A stretch of DNA of 64,000 nt. Origin: Shouchella tritolerans. GTDB taxonomy: Bacteria; Bacillota; Bacilli; Bacillales; Bacillaceae_D. Below are positions 8,421 to 17,333 of the stretch, piece after piece (position 1 is the first letter of the stretch; each line of letters opens with the position of its first letter). The translations under genes were made by a program, and so were the position numbers. Under the pieces are notes generated by a model. The model worked only from the letters and a program-made list of their open reading frames with translations. It was not told where the DNA came from and did no database searches. Where the stretch lies: assembly GCF_025770735.1 (NCBI RefSeq), contig NZ_JAODPB010000003.1:721526-785525 (forward strand), written 5' to 3'.

Positions 8421-9575
8421 TTACCAAAACAAACAGTCATAAGCAACTTGTTTTGCGCCGACACGTTTGGCTAATTGTTCCAATGCCCGGGCAAACGCTT
8501 TTTTTCTCGTTGGAGTCCATTTGAATGACGGCTCAACGACAATGTTTTCAATATGTAAAGTAGCCGTTTCCCGATTCATTAATGGCGAAATTTGGCCGAT
8601 TAGCTTTCCGTCCCAGAGTATCGGCATGCCATAGGAGCCCACTTTCCGGGCTGCTTTTGGCGTGTAAATTTCCCAGCGGTAGTGGAAGTCGTAAATATCT
8701 TGTAAACGTTCTCTCCGCCATAAAAGAGGGTCTAGCGGCGATAGGAACGCAATGCCTCTAGGTTGATTGTCATTAAGTGAAAGCAGCTCGTCCACATCGG
8801 TTGAAAGCACTGCATAAGGCCGTTTCACGTCCTCAATCGCCACTTCAGTCAAGACTCCCTCCTCAACAAGCTGTGTGTGCCATTTTTTTCGCGTTGCAGC
8901 TCGGTGCTTCTGCCATCCATAACGAGGATCGTCAGCGCTAAATAACCGGTACGCGCGTGCATATTTTAGGAGTAACGCCCTTGTCCGCTCTTGTGTCGAC
9001 AAAGGCGATTTCAAGTAATGGTTTGGAATCGCGTCTTCCGTTAATGCAAAAAACCGTTTCGCCCCTTGACGTTTTACGACTTGGATTTGCCCTGTTAGGA
9101 AGAGCAGTTGCAAGGCATGAGACGTTTCTTTAGTGGAGGCGCTGTTTGTATCCCAACCACCAATAACTTTTCGTTCGCTTTGAAAGGCGTTTGAAGCGAG
9201 AGGACCTTCGGTTGCCAGCCGATTGAATATGACGCGAATGACATCCTTGTGGGCGGATAAATCGGAAGCACAAGCTGCTAGAAGTCGCTGCCGAACATCT
9301 TCAAATAAGGGAAAGTCGGCGATCGGCAATAAGCAGGCAGCTTGAGCGTAGTATTCGAATGCTTGCTGCTTTTCAAGCAGCTGCTCTAATTCAGCTGGGT
9401 TGTACCGTTTCATTCGCAAACTTGCAGTCAAATGGTGATTACGCTCAATGACAGCAACAGGATCAAGTTGAATGGCTTCCAAGCCATTAAGAAGGTCAGG
9501 CATGCTTGAATAGTGTGTCGCGATAAACGTTTTATGCAAAAAGGCACGCGCCGTTTCTTTTGAAATGAAGAGCAA
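8421..9575 (-). CDS. YcaQ/AlkZ-like winged-helix DNA glycosylase
   Basis: A 384-residue protein of the HTH_42 family (COG3214), which includes E. coli YcaQ (AlkX) and Streptomyces AlkZ, glycosylases that unhook interstrand crosslinks and remove N7-alkyl purines. The segment GLEAIQLDPVAVIERNHH near residue 30-47 corresponds to the catalytic Q-x-D motif of the YcaQ branch rather than the Q-x-Q of AlkZ. FLSPLDPLLW and YEMPVL-like YGMPILWDG are further family signatures near the C-terminus. It appears monocistronic. A repair role is inferred from the family. Confidence 0.78.
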   Translation of the reverse strand: MLFISKETARAFLHKTFIATHYSSMPDLLNGLEAIQLDPVAVIERNHHLTASLRMKRYNPAELEQLLEKQQAFEYYAQAACLLPIADFPLFEDVRQRLLAACASDLSAHKDVIRVIFNRLATEGPLASNAFQSERKVIGGWDTNSASTKETSHALQLLFLTGQIQVVKRQGAKRFFALTEDAIPNHYLKSPLSTQERTRALLLKYARAYRLFSADDPRYGWQKHRAATRKKWHTQLVEEGVLTEVAIEDVKRPYAVLSTDVDELLSLNDNQPRGIAFLSPLDPLLWRRERLQDIYDFHYRWEIYTPKAARKVGSYGMPILWDGKLIGQISPLMNRETATLHIENIVVEPSFKWTPTRKKAFARALEQLAKRVGAKQVAYDCLFW

Positions 9576-9701
9576 TGTAACGATCTGTCCTTTCTATAGC
9601 GAAATGCAAGGCAACAAAAACCAAAACCGTTTTTCTTTTAAGGGAATAAAGGGGCTTAAAGACTTAAGAGCCTTGCCGGCTACATCAAAATCAGCGCCAA
9701 G

Positions 9702-10328
9702 CTATGCTGCTTGGCTCCGTTGTTTTTCTTCGTTGCGGACAAATCCCGTATGGGAAAACCACATGAATAAAAAGATGGGGACTGACACACCGAAAAAAGG
9801 CAGAACGCCTGGAAAGCGAAGCATGAGTATAGCGACAGCAAATGATGTAATTAGCATGCCTATGCTCAGAAAAGGACGAACAAGCACATGAAGGACAGCA
9901 TGCTTTAATAGGCGTGAAACGGGCATCTCGTAATGGACAAATAACGTAAACGCGTAAACGGCTGTTAATATATACAAAAAGCAAAGAAGAAGAATCGGCA
10001 TGGCGAGCATCGTTACATAAGGGTTGGTATGGTTGTAAATAAACATGACATCAACTACTAGGACAAAACCAATTAGGACGAGTATCAAGCCAAGACGCTG
10101 TACTTTCCAATAGTCTTTTTTGAAGTACGAAAGGAATGTTTTGAACAAAGGGATGTCTGTTTCTCCACGAATCCACTGGCGGCAAACGGCAAAGGCAGCC
10201 TGTGTTGCTGGGAACAACCCGCCAACAATCAGTCCAGCAAATGTAAACCCAAGCCAAAGCAAGTTGACTATGGCAAGCCGCATGATCCACTCGGCAGCTT
10301 TATAAATCCCTCCCATGAATCCATTCAT
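9702..10328 (-). CDS. YesL-like DUF624 membrane protein
   Basis: About 208 residues with five or six hydrophobic segments and the DUF624 landmarks NLLWLGFTFAGLIVGGLFPAT and the Trp/Arg-containing CRQWIRGE loop. B. subtilis YesL lies in a rhamnogalacturonan-utilisation locus, and family members often sit beside sugar ABC transporters, but none is present here. Two in-frame ATGs (10334 and 10328) are close; AAGGTGG upstream fits either. A cre-like site lies just upstream, which would tie it to carbon supply. Confidence 0.8.
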   Translation of the reverse strand: MNGFMGGIYKAAEWIMRLAIVNLLWLGFTFAGLIVGGLFPATQAAFAVCRQWIRGETDIPLFKTFLSYFKKDYWKVQRLGLILVLIGFVLVVDVMFIYNHTNPYVTMLAMPILLLCFLYILTAVYAFTLFVHYEMPVSRLLKHAVLHVLVRPFLSIGMLITSFAVAILMLRFPGVLPFFGVSVPIFLFMWFSHTGFVRNEEKQRSQAA

Positions 10329-10351
10329 TTCCATTTGTACTAACCACCTTT

Positions 10352-10373
10352 TGAAAGCGTTATCCTAATTGTA
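10352..10373 (-). promoter_or_regulatory. cre-like operator and -10 upstream of YesL-like gene
   Basis: TGAAAGCGTTATCC (10352-10365) matches the cre consensus TGWAARCGYTWNCW except at the last base. On the minus strand a TACAAT -10 lies directly upstream at 10368-10373, the same arrangement as before the sugar operon at 5346-5393. No convincing -35 was seen. Confidence 0.5.
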
Positions 10374-10427
10374 CCACAAAAAAAGGAAGACGGCTTGTTA
10401 AATTGCCGCTCCCCTTACATAGCTCAC

Positions 10428-10736
10428 TTATTTTAAATCTTTCACGACTTCTTTTGTTTCAATTGTCCCTAAATCGTAAATGATTTGATACAACTCTTGA
10501 AGTTCGTTTTGTGTGGCTTCTTTTTCTTGGTCGGCTTTCTTTTCTTGGAACGGGTGTTGAAAAACTTGTTCCTCACGAAAGTCTTCAGATCGAATTTGTT
10601 CCAGCAGCGCTTTAATTTTGTCTGCTTCCTCATCTGTGGCATAGATCTCATATTGGATCGTGTTGTCAGGCGTTTTTGTGGTTGAGAGGCGCATCATTGC
10701 CATATCGATTGTAACAAAATAACGTTTCCGGCCCAT
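10428..10736 (-). CDS. Small hypothetical protein
   Basis: A 102-residue soluble protein I do not recognise. The first 55 residues look like a compact beta-alpha-beta unit (RYFVTIDMAMMRLS, then IQYEIYATDEEADKIKALLEQI); the rest is a charged, probably coiled-coil helix rich in Glu, Lys and Gln, ending in a short helix with YQIIYDLGTIETKEV. GGAGGGACGATTGCA precedes the ATG, giving an acceptable ribosome site. It is divergent from the LdcB-like gene, 379 bases away. Confidence 0.6.
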   Translation of the reverse strand: MGRKRYFVTIDMAMMRLSTTKTPDNTIQYEIYATDEEADKIKALLEQIRSEDFREEQVFQHPFQEKKADQEKEATQNELQELYQIIYDLGTIETKEVVKDLK

Positions 10737-11115
10737 TGCAATCGTCCCTCCAATTTTTTCTGTTCCCTATTGATACCCGATTATTGATTTTCTACACATA
10801 TTACTGTCTACAAAAGGAAGAGCGTGTTTCATTTTCAGAAAGTTGGGTAACAAAACAGAAAGCGACTGCATCAATTCATTAGGCTAAGACATAGAACCTT
10901 TATCTCTAACATACAATAATGGATATGCCAAGCTTATAAGCAAACATCTTGTCTTCGTTACTGGGACAACTAGGGGAACACTTAACCAAGCCTTACCCCG
11001 TTTACTTTATGGCAAACCGTTGAATGATCGTCAATAAATCCTACCTGAAGGGGATTTTCTATCCGGACGAGCTGTGCTATAGTGAAGAAATTAAACCCTT
11101 GAGGAAGGTAGAACT
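10737..11115. other. Intergenic region between divergent genes
   Basis: No open frame here has a ribosome site or recognisable product. Near the right end, TTTTCT (11055-11060) and TATAGT (11078-11083), 17 bases apart with TG before the -10, form a plausible promoter for the LdcB-like gene. Nothing else was identified. Confidence 0.45.
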
Positions 11116-11868
11116 ATGCTCAAACTTGTTATCGCTTTTGTTTGTGCACTCGTAGTTATTACAGCTTGCGATGGAGATTCTCATCCACGACTACATGAAG
11201 AGGAAATGAAAAAAGGCGGCGATTCTGCACCTGTTTTTTTCTTAGAAGAGCGTTATTTTAACGAAACCGAGGTCGTAAATGGGCAAATGACCATTATGAA
11301 TCCGGATAATATTGTGGTCAATGTCAATAAAGACTACCGCCTTCCGGAAGATTATCGACCTGACGACTTAACCATCCCGAATGTTCCCTTTCCCTTTGAT
11401 GAGGAAGAAGACCGGCGTTATCTCAGGGCAGAAGCTGCCGAAGCTTTGGAAGCATTGTTTGCTGCCGCAGCAGAGGAAGGCTATGAACTGTTTGCTATAT
11501 CAGGTTTCAGATCTTACGAACGACAAGAGCTTTTATATGAGGAAGCTCTTGAAAATCAAGGAGAAGACCAAGATTTAGTGGCCATGCCAGGGCACAGTGA
11601 ACATCAAACTGGGTTGGCGATGGATATTAGCAGCGCTTCTGTCGATTATGGCTTGATTGAGGCGTTTGGTTTGACGGCAGAAGGGCAATGGGTTGCTGAA
11701 CACGCCCATCAGTTCGGCTTTATTATACGCTATCCTGCCGAAAAAGAGGAAATAACAGGCTATGGCTATGAACCATGGCACTTGCGCTATGTGGGCGATG
11801 TGGCCAACGACATTTACAACCACTTTATTACTCTTGAAGAATATCTGGAAAATGTCAAGAAGTTGTAA
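11116..11868 (+). CDS. LdcB/VanY-type D,D- or L,D-carboxypeptidase lipoprotein
   Basis: A 250-residue lipoprotein peptidase of the M15B family that trims peptidoglycan stem peptides outside the membrane. The signal peptide ends in the lipobox VITAC (Cys at about 18). The M15 zinc site is clear: SGFRSYERQ, GHSEHQTGLAMDI (His and Asp ligands) and EPWHLRYVG (catalytic Glu/His region). AAGGTAGAAC precedes the ATG. It lies beside envelope genes (LTA synthase), fitting a cell-wall role. It could cleave D-Ala-D-Ala or L-Lys-D-Ala; the sequence alone does not decide. Confidence 0.9.
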   Translation: MLKLVIAFVCALVVITACDGDSHPRLHEEEMKKGGDSAPVFFLEERYFNETEVVNGQMTIMNPDNIVVNVNKDYRLPEDYRPDDLTIPNVPFPFDEEEDRRYLRAEAAEALEALFAAAAEEGYELFAISGFRSYERQELLYEEALENQGEDQDLVAMPGHSEHQTGLAMDISSASVDYGLIEAFGLTAEGQWVAEHAHQFGFIIRYPAEKEEITGYGYEPWHLRYVGDVANDIYNHFITLEEYLENVKKL

Positions 11869-12058
11869 AAACGATGTGAAAGTTCGTTATGTCAAAGGAA
11901 CTATGTTCAAGGAGCAGAAATTTTGATAAACTGATTGCTTGAATGGCAAATGACTGTTTTTTGCTTTAGGACATATAAAACCGTTTTCTGGCCCGTCAAA
12001 TAGACAGTTAGGCGGAGTATTGTTTAAATGCAAAGTTCATGAGAGGAGAGTAAAATTC

Positions 12059-13942
12059 ATGACAAAAATTAAAGCCGGCTTCAGGCGACTGACATTTTAT
12101 TGGCTGGCTGTCGCGTTGCTAACGATTACAACGTACGTGCTTTACAAAGTCGCGTTTGCGATTCCTGCTGATAACATGATGCAAGAGTTTTTACTGCTCA
12201 TTAATCCGATCAGTTCGTCTGTCCTGCTTTTAGGGATTGCCCTGTTATTTAAAAACAGGATGCGCAACATCATGGTCGTCGTCCTTTCGTTCGTCGGTTC
12301 ACTCATTTTGTATGTCAATTTGCTGTTTTACCGGTTCTATACGGACTTCTTGACGCTTCCTGTGCTGCTGCAAACCAACAATATGCAAGATTTATCAGGC
12401 AGTGTATTTGAGTTGATGAGCTTTTGGGACGTTTTCTTATTTACAAATGTTGCTGTACTTTGGATTTTGGTCGCACGTAAAAAAGTGCCTGTAGTGGGAC
12501 GTTTAAAAAGAGAACCTAGCTTAATTTTTGCTTTGGCGATCTTGTTATTTTTAGGGAATTTGTCCTTAGCGCAAACAGAACGTCCACAACTGCTTACGCG
12601 CTCTTTTGACAGGGATATGATTGTTAAAAACATCGGCGTTTTTAACTTCCATATTTACGACGTCTTTTTGCAATCACAATCGAGAGCACAGCGTGTATTA
12701 GCCGATAGTTCCGACATTGTCGAAGTGAAAAACTATACCCAGGCAAACCATAAAGAGCCAAATCCAGATTTATTTGGCGTAGCTGAAGGGAAAAACGTGT
12801 TTATGATTTCCCTTGAGTCGCTGCAAAGTTTTGTCATTGACAACGATGTTTATGGACAAGAAATTACACCGTTTTTAAACCAATTAAAAGAAGAAAGTTA
12901 TTATTTTGAGAATTTTTATCACCAAACTGAACAAGGCAAAACATCAGATTCTGAGTTTATTGTTGCCAATTCGCTGTTTGCCCGTAGCAGTGGAGCTGTA
13001 TTCTTTACCCATGCCCAAAACGACTACAATGCGTTGCCGGAAATTTTAGGTGAGAATGGCTACTACTCATCTGTCATGCATGCCAATAACCGAACGTTTT
13101 GGAACCGTGATGTCATTTATGACACGCTCGGGTATGACCGCTTTTTTGATGTGGACTCTTATGAAGTAACGGAGGAAAATTCAGTTGGTTGGGGCTTAAA
13201 AGACAAGGAGTTTTTCGAACAGTCGATTGACTTGCTTAAGGAGCAGCCGCAGCCATTTTATACAAAATTCATTACGTTGACAAACCATTTTCCATTTGAA
13301 CTGGGCGAGGAAGACAAAATGATTGAGGAGTACGATTCGAACAGCGGCACGTTAAACCGTTACTTCCCAACTGTCCGTTATATGGATTATGCGGTTGAGC
13401 AGTTTTTTGAGGATATAAAAGAAGCCGGCCTTTATGAAGACAGCATCTTTATCCTTTATGGAGACCATTACGGAATTTCTGACAACCATAACAGGGCAAT
13501 GGCCATGTACCTCGACAAAGAGGAGATTACTCCATTTGATTCTGTCCAGCTTCAACGTGTCCCGCTGATCATTCATATTCCGGGCCATGAAGGGGAAACA
13601 TTTGACACAGTCGGCGGGCAAATCGATATTAAGCCAACGCTCATGCATTTGCTCGGTTTGTCGACCAAAGAGGACATCCAGTTTGGCAGCGACTTATTTT
13701 CTCCGGAACATGAGTCTTATGCGGTTTTGCGTAATGGCAATTTTATCACGGATGATCTTGTGTACGCCAATAACACGTGCTATGACAAACATACAGGAGT
13801 AGAGACGGAAGACCCATCAAGCTGTGAAGAATTTATCCCACGTGCGCAATCAGACTTAGAGTACTCCGATAAAATCATTTATGGTGACTTGCTGCGCTTT
13901 TTTGAGCCAGACAATGATTTGTTTGATCGCTCTGAAGAATAA
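12059..13942 (+). CDS. Lipoteichoic acid synthase-type sulfatase (LtaS family)
   Basis: A 627-residue membrane enzyme that transfers glycerol-phosphate from phosphatidylglycerol to build the lipoteichoic-acid chain, or primes it. Five N-terminal membrane helices (residues about 10-180) are followed by an extracellular sulfatase domain. The catalytic Thr lies in HQTEQGKTSDSEF, and metal ligands are in MISLESLQSF (Glu) and YGDHYGISDNHN (Asp, His). ATG 12059 is preferred to an upstream frame start at 12020 because GAGAGGAGAG lies 7 bases before it. It could be LtaS or one of the paralogues (YfnI, YqgS, YvgJ). A perfect 30-base palindromic terminator follows. Confidence 0.92.
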   Translation: MTKIKAGFRRLTFYWLAVALLTITTYVLYKVAFAIPADNMMQEFLLLINPISSSVLLLGIALLFKNRMRNIMVVVLSFVGSLILYVNLLFYRFYTDFLTLPVLLQTNNMQDLSGSVFELMSFWDVFLFTNVAVLWILVARKKVPVVGRLKREPSLIFALAILLFLGNLSLAQTERPQLLTRSFDRDMIVKNIGVFNFHIYDVFLQSQSRAQRVLADSSDIVEVKNYTQANHKEPNPDLFGVAEGKNVFMISLESLQSFVIDNDVYGQEITPFLNQLKEESYYFENFYHQTEQGKTSDSEFIVANSLFARSSGAVFFTHAQNDYNALPEILGENGYYSSVMHANNRTFWNRDVIYDTLGYDRFFDVDSYEVTEENSVGWGLKDKEFFEQSIDLLKEQPQPFYTKFITLTNHFPFELGEEDKMIEEYDSNSGTLNRYFPTVRYMDYAVEQFFEDIKEAGLYEDSIFILYGDHYGISDNHNRAMAMYLDKEEITPFDSVQLQRVPLIIHIPGHEGETFDTVGGQIDIKPTLMHLLGLSTKEDIQFGSDLFSPEHESYAVLRNGNFITDDLVYANNTCYDKHTGVETEDPSSCEEFIPRAQSDLEYSDKIIYGDLLRFFEPDNDLFDRSEE

Positions 13943-13970
13943 AAAGCCGTCGCATATGCGACGGCTTTTT
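13941..13970. terminator. Bidirectional terminator
   Basis: A perfect 30-base palindrome, AAAAAGCCGTCGCAT followed by its complement, lies between the convergent LtaS-type and YitT-like genes and has A- and T-runs at both ends, so it can stop transcription from either side. Confidence 0.9.
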
Positions 13971-14577
13971 ATTTCGCCGACATGCTGCCATGGCCATTCA
14001 CGCCGCCAAGAGCTGTAATAACAGTGGTAGCAAAGCCAGTACCAATGACGGCAATAGCCGATAAAATGATCTCATCGTGTGTCACAATGGGAATGCCAGC
14101 TACGACTGCTCCTAAATCAAAACCGACAATTAAGACACCGACATTCCATTTTGTTTTAGCAGCAATCATCTGTGCCAACAAGTCAAAGCCCCCAGTGCTA
14201 ATATCTAGGAGAAACATAATACCGGCGCCTACTCCGAGCATCAGGCCACCAATAATGGCGCTAGGAAGTGGAGGCAAAAGGGGAGTAGCCGGTATAAAAG
14301 CGGCAAAGTAATCGATCATTAAGGAAGAAACAATAACGCCTACCAGTGAGTTGTAAAAAAACGGCCTATAGTACATCCAAGCAATAATGTAAATGGGAAT
14401 ACTGACCACAATGATGGTCATCCCAACTGGAAAGTCCCAGATGTAATGGGCGATCAATCCGACGCCAATAATGCCGCCGTCAAGCAAATGGTAGGAAACA
14501 AAAAATAAGTTAATTCCAAGGCTAATTAGCAAACAGCCTGCAAACAACACAATGACATAACGAAGTCCTTTTATCAC
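13969..14577 (-). CDS. YitT-family membrane protein lacking the C-terminal domain
   Basis: About 202 residues with five or six membrane helices and the YitT_membrane (DUF161) pattern, including NLFFVSYHLLDGGIIGVGLI and FLLDISTGGFDLLAQMIA. Typical YitT proteins are about 280 residues and end in a soluble DUF2179 domain; here the protein stops right after the last helix region. GTG 14577 is preferred because GAGGGTGA precedes it; GTG 14595 is an alternative. Function unknown. It is convergent with the LtaS-type gene. Confidence 0.82.
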   Translation of the reverse strand: MIKGLRYVIVLFAGCLLISLGINLFFVSYHLLDGGIIGVGLIAHYIWDFPVGMTIIVVSIPIYIIAWMYYRPFFYNSLVGVIVSSLMIDYFAAFIPATPLLPPLPSAIIGGLMLGVGAGIMFLLDISTGGFDLLAQMIAAKTKWNVGVLIVGFDLGAVVAGIPIVTHDEIILSAIAVIGTGFATTVITALGGVNGHGSMSAK

Positions 14578-14684
14578 CCTATCACCCTCACCCACTCAGT
14601 AGCCAAGCTTTCTTCCATCCTATGCGGACAAACGTATCGCTATGCCGGGTGATGTGTGATGAGCGTTTAAAGGCGCAAAGCCCC

Positions 14685-15446
14685 TTATAACTGAATCGTT
14701 CCCAATAAAATAATGGCAATAATCGCTACAAGCAACCATAACACTTTTTTCAGTTTCCGATTGCTATTAGCACGTTTCCAGCGCTGAGGATTAAACTGGA
14801 TTTCATCGTCGTCAAAATAAGCACGGCGAACACGGCTGGTCGTTTGGAGGCTATAAAAAGGACGCGCCCCTTTTAGAAAGGAAGGTGCTAGTAGGAAGCC
14901 AAATAACAGTCCGAATAAGTGGGCGAAAATATTAATATGGGCACCGACAAAAGTCATGATCACAGAAATAACAATGATCGGAATAATCGTTTGCCCCGAT
15001 TGGCTATCCATTAAATCTTTACGGTAAAGGTACATAAACAAAAAGATGCCAAATAAGCCAAAGATGGAGCCTGACGCACCGACATGGGTATAGCTTGGTG
15101 ATTCCAAAAACAAAGTGGCCACGTTTGCCAAGACGCCTGAAATGAGATAAATGGTTGCGAATTTTATTTTTCCAAGCATCACTTCAAGTGCAGGAGCGAA
15201 AATGAGCAAAGCGAACATGTTTGAAAACAAATGGAACAGTCCGCCATGCAAAAAGATCGGCGTTACGAGGCGCCAGTACTCGCCAGCAAGAATCGCTGCA
15301 TTCCATCCCATCCCAGAATAGTGAAGCCAGCTCCCGTAAGGTATAATGAGGAAAAGGAAATAGACGATCACATTGGCCGCTATAATGGTGGTGATGACAG
15401 GGTAGTTGCGAATATAGCTCGAAAAGGTTTCGTTGCGATAAAACAT
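14685..15446 (-). CDS. Rhomboid intramembrane serine protease (YdcA-like)
   Basis: A 253-residue rhomboid with six or seven membrane helices. The catalytic dyad is visible as GASGSIFG (Ser) and HINIFAHLFGLLFG (His in a later helix); WRLVTPIFLHGGLFHLFSNM is the conserved N-terminal loop and helix. ATG 15446 is chosen because AAAGGGGGA lies just upstream; a longer frame to 15569 lacks a ribosome site. Gene order (rhomboid divergent from acpS) matches ydcA-acpS of B. subtilis. Substrates unknown. Confidence 0.9.
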   Translation of the reverse strand: MFYRNETFSSYIRNYPVITTIIAANVIVYFLFLIIPYGSWLHYSGMGWNAAILAGEYWRLVTPIFLHGGLFHLFSNMFALLIFAPALEVMLGKIKFATIYLISGVLANVATLFLESPSYTHVGASGSIFGLFGIFLFMYLYRKDLMDSQSGQTIIPIIVISVIMTFVGAHINIFAHLFGLLFGFLLAPSFLKGARPFYSLQTTSRVRRAYFDDDEIQFNPQRWKRANSNRKLKKVLWLLVAIIAIILLGTIQL

Positions 15447-15569
15447 GGGAGTCCCCCTTTTTAGGTAATTAGCAGTATAAGGCGTTTGGCCATCATGAAT
15501 TAGTCTCATTATAGCAGCTTGCGCCTTGTGCCGCATAACCGGACAGAATGATAAACAGGTGGTGTGCAA

Positions 15570-15923
15570 ATGATTGTCGGCATTGGCATTGATTTGATTG
15601 AACTAAAACGAATTGAGGCTGTTTTTGTGAGACAGCCTCGTTTCCCGGCACGGGTGTTGACTTCCTATGAACAAGAGCAAATGGCACAGCTGGCGCTGAA
15701 CCGCCAAATCGAATATTTGGCTGGCCGCTTTGCTGCAAAGGAAGCTTTTGCGAAAGCGAAAGGGACTGGAATTGGCGCCGGCCTTTCTTGGCATGATATT
15801 GAAATCCGCACTGAAGGCAGTGGGAAGCCGTATATTGTGGTGACCGACGACGGCGCCCGTGTCCATCTTTCCATTACACACTCAAAAGATTACGCTGCTG
15901 CACAAGTCGTCATTGAAACATAA
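15570..15923 (+). CDS. acpS: Holo-[acyl-carrier-protein] synthase
   Basis: Transfers the 4'-phosphopantetheine arm from CoA to acyl carrier protein in fatty-acid synthesis. The 117-residue product has the AcpS signatures GIGIDLIELKRI at the N-terminus and FAAKEAFAKAKGTG in the middle (Mg2+ and CoA site), plus HLSITHSKDYAAAQVV at the end. ATG 15570 follows ACAGGTGG; a GTG two codons earlier is less likely. Neighbours match the B. subtilis order ydcA-acpS-ydcC-alr. Confidence 0.96.
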   Translation: MIVGIGIDLIELKRIEAVFVRQPRFPARVLTSYEQEQMAQLALNRQIEYLAGRFAAKEAFAKAKGTGIGAGLSWHDIEIRTEGSGKPYIVVTDDGARVHLSITHSKDYAAAQVVIET

Positions 15924-16042
15924 AAATGCTACTTGTCAATACTCGTCTGCATATTGACGCCATTCGGCTCATATAGTTTACAGCAACAGGGCAATGGACT
16001 CGCCGTCCATGCCTAAAGTGAGCCGAAGGGGTGAAGGTAGGC

Positions 16043-17065
16043 ATGAAGAAGACGAAATCATGGCTGGCCATGGTTGCTGTCCTAATGGTAGTCGTATTGG
16101 CAGCATGTGGAGAGAAATCGCAAGAGGATGTTTTAAATGACGTAGAAGAGGCTCTAGAAAATACGGAGAGCTACAAATCAAAAGCGACGATGGTACTGGA
16201 AACCGGCCAAGAACCGCAGACGTATGATGTAGAAGTGTGGCAAAAAGATAACGCTTATTACAAAGTTGATTTAAAAAATGCGAAAAACGAACAAAGCCAA
16301 ATCATTTTAAAAAATGATGACGGCGTGTTTGTTTTGACGCCAGCGCTAAACAAAACATTCCGTTTCCAAAGCGATTGGCCAAAAACGAGCAGTCAAGCTT
16401 ATCTATATGAATCGCTTTTAAAGGATATTAGCCTTGACGCTGATGTCATGTTTTCACAAGACGAAAACCATTATGTCTTTAAAACAGCGACAACGTATCA
16501 AAACAAAAACTTAAACAGCCAAGAAATTCGGTTGAATAAAAAAGATTTAGCGCCTGTTTCCGTAAAGATTATGGATGCTGACAACAATGTGTTAGTGGAC
16601 TTGACGTTTACTGAATTCGAGAAAAATCCAGAGCTGTCGAATGAGGACTTTAATACAGAAAAAACAATGGATGGCGCGCAAATGTCCGAACCGACAATGG
16701 CTACTCCTGAAGAAGAGGAGGAAATTTCGATTCGCTACCCGATGTTTATCCCGGATGGAGTCGACAGTGAGCCTAAATTGGAGACTGTCGAAACAGGCGA
16801 GCGCACAGCTTATGTGCAACAGTATTCTGGCGATAAACCTTTCACACTGATACAAGAGAAGAGCACGATCGTCCCAGCGACAACAGCGCCTTTAAATTTA
16901 GTGAAGGGAGATCCAGTTGACCTTGGTTTTACGATTGGAATCCAATCGGCTGACCGCATTATGTGGTCCCATGAGGGCATCGACTACTCCCTGATTTCAG
17001 AGAGCTTATCAGAAGAAGAGATGGCTGATGTTGCCCGCTCTGTTTACGCCACGACCGAAAAGTAA
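16043..17065 (+). CDS. LolA-like outer-surface lipoprotein (YdcC-like)
   Basis: A 340-residue lipoprotein with signal peptide and lipobox LAACG near residue 22. The mature part resembles the LolA/LolB lipoprotein-carrier fold seen in B. subtilis YdcC, with beta-strand-rich repeats such as YDVEVWQKDNAYYKVDL and IILKNDDGVFVLTP. A C-terminal DUF4367-like segment follows an acidic linker near residue 230. ATG 16043 follows GGGTGAAGGTAG; the GTG at 16031 is an alternative. Function in Gram-positives is not settled. It sits between acpS and alr as in B. subtilis, and its stop codon directly abuts repeat copy 3. Confidence 0.82.
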   Translation: MKKTKSWLAMVAVLMVVVLAACGEKSQEDVLNDVEEALENTESYKSKATMVLETGQEPQTYDVEVWQKDNAYYKVDLKNAKNEQSQIILKNDDGVFVLTPALNKTFRFQSDWPKTSSQAYLYESLLKDISLDADVMFSQDENHYVFKTATTYQNKNLNSQEIRLNKKDLAPVSVKIMDADNNVLVDLTFTEFEKNPELSNEDFNTEKTMDGAQMSEPTMATPEEEEEISIRYPMFIPDGVDSEPKLETVETGERTAYVQQYSGDKPFTLIQEKSTIVPATTAPLNLVKGDPVDLGFTIGIQSADRIMWSHEGIDYSLISESLSEEEMADVARSVYATTEK

Positions 17066-17204
17066 CTGAGAGAAGACGCTTGTCAGCCGAGGCGCGAAAC
17101 CGAGTAAAGATGGGAAAAGACGTGTGAGCAACAAGTTTCTTGCCTATGAAAAAGCATGTGAACGAGGAAAGCATCGAAGGGTGCGAGCGTTTGTCTACAG
17201 TCTG
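17066..17204 (-). repeat. Dispersed inverted-ended repeat, copy 3
   Basis: Read on the minus strand this begins CAGACTGTAGACAAACGC and ends with GCTGACAAGCGTCTTCTCTC, matching copies at 4208 and 8235. The ends are imperfect inverted repeats. It fills the gap between the lipoprotein stop codon and a terminator at 17205. Confidence 0.65.
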
Positions 17205-17234
17205 AAGCCGCGAGGGAACTCGTGGCTTTTTTAG
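17205..17234 (+). terminator. Terminator after lipoprotein gene
   Basis: GCCGCGAG and CTCGTGGC form a stem with a GGAA-type loop (one mismatch pair), followed by TTTTTT. It starts within one base of repeat copy 3. Confidence 0.8.
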
Positions 17235-17245
17235 CATATGCAAAG

Positions 17246-17280
17246 GAACGGTGTTGCCAAAGAACACCGTTCGACAATTT
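17246..17280 (+). terminator. Second hairpin upstream of alr
   Basis: GAACGGTGTT and AACACCGTTC form a perfect 10-bp stem with a 7-base loop, followed by GACAATTTT. It could be a back-up terminator or a leader element for alr, whose start is 60 bases away. Confidence 0.6.
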
Positions 17281-17333
17281 TCCAATGAGCTTTTATACTA
17301 GGATAAGAACTTAACTGTCCTGGAGGTAATTAG

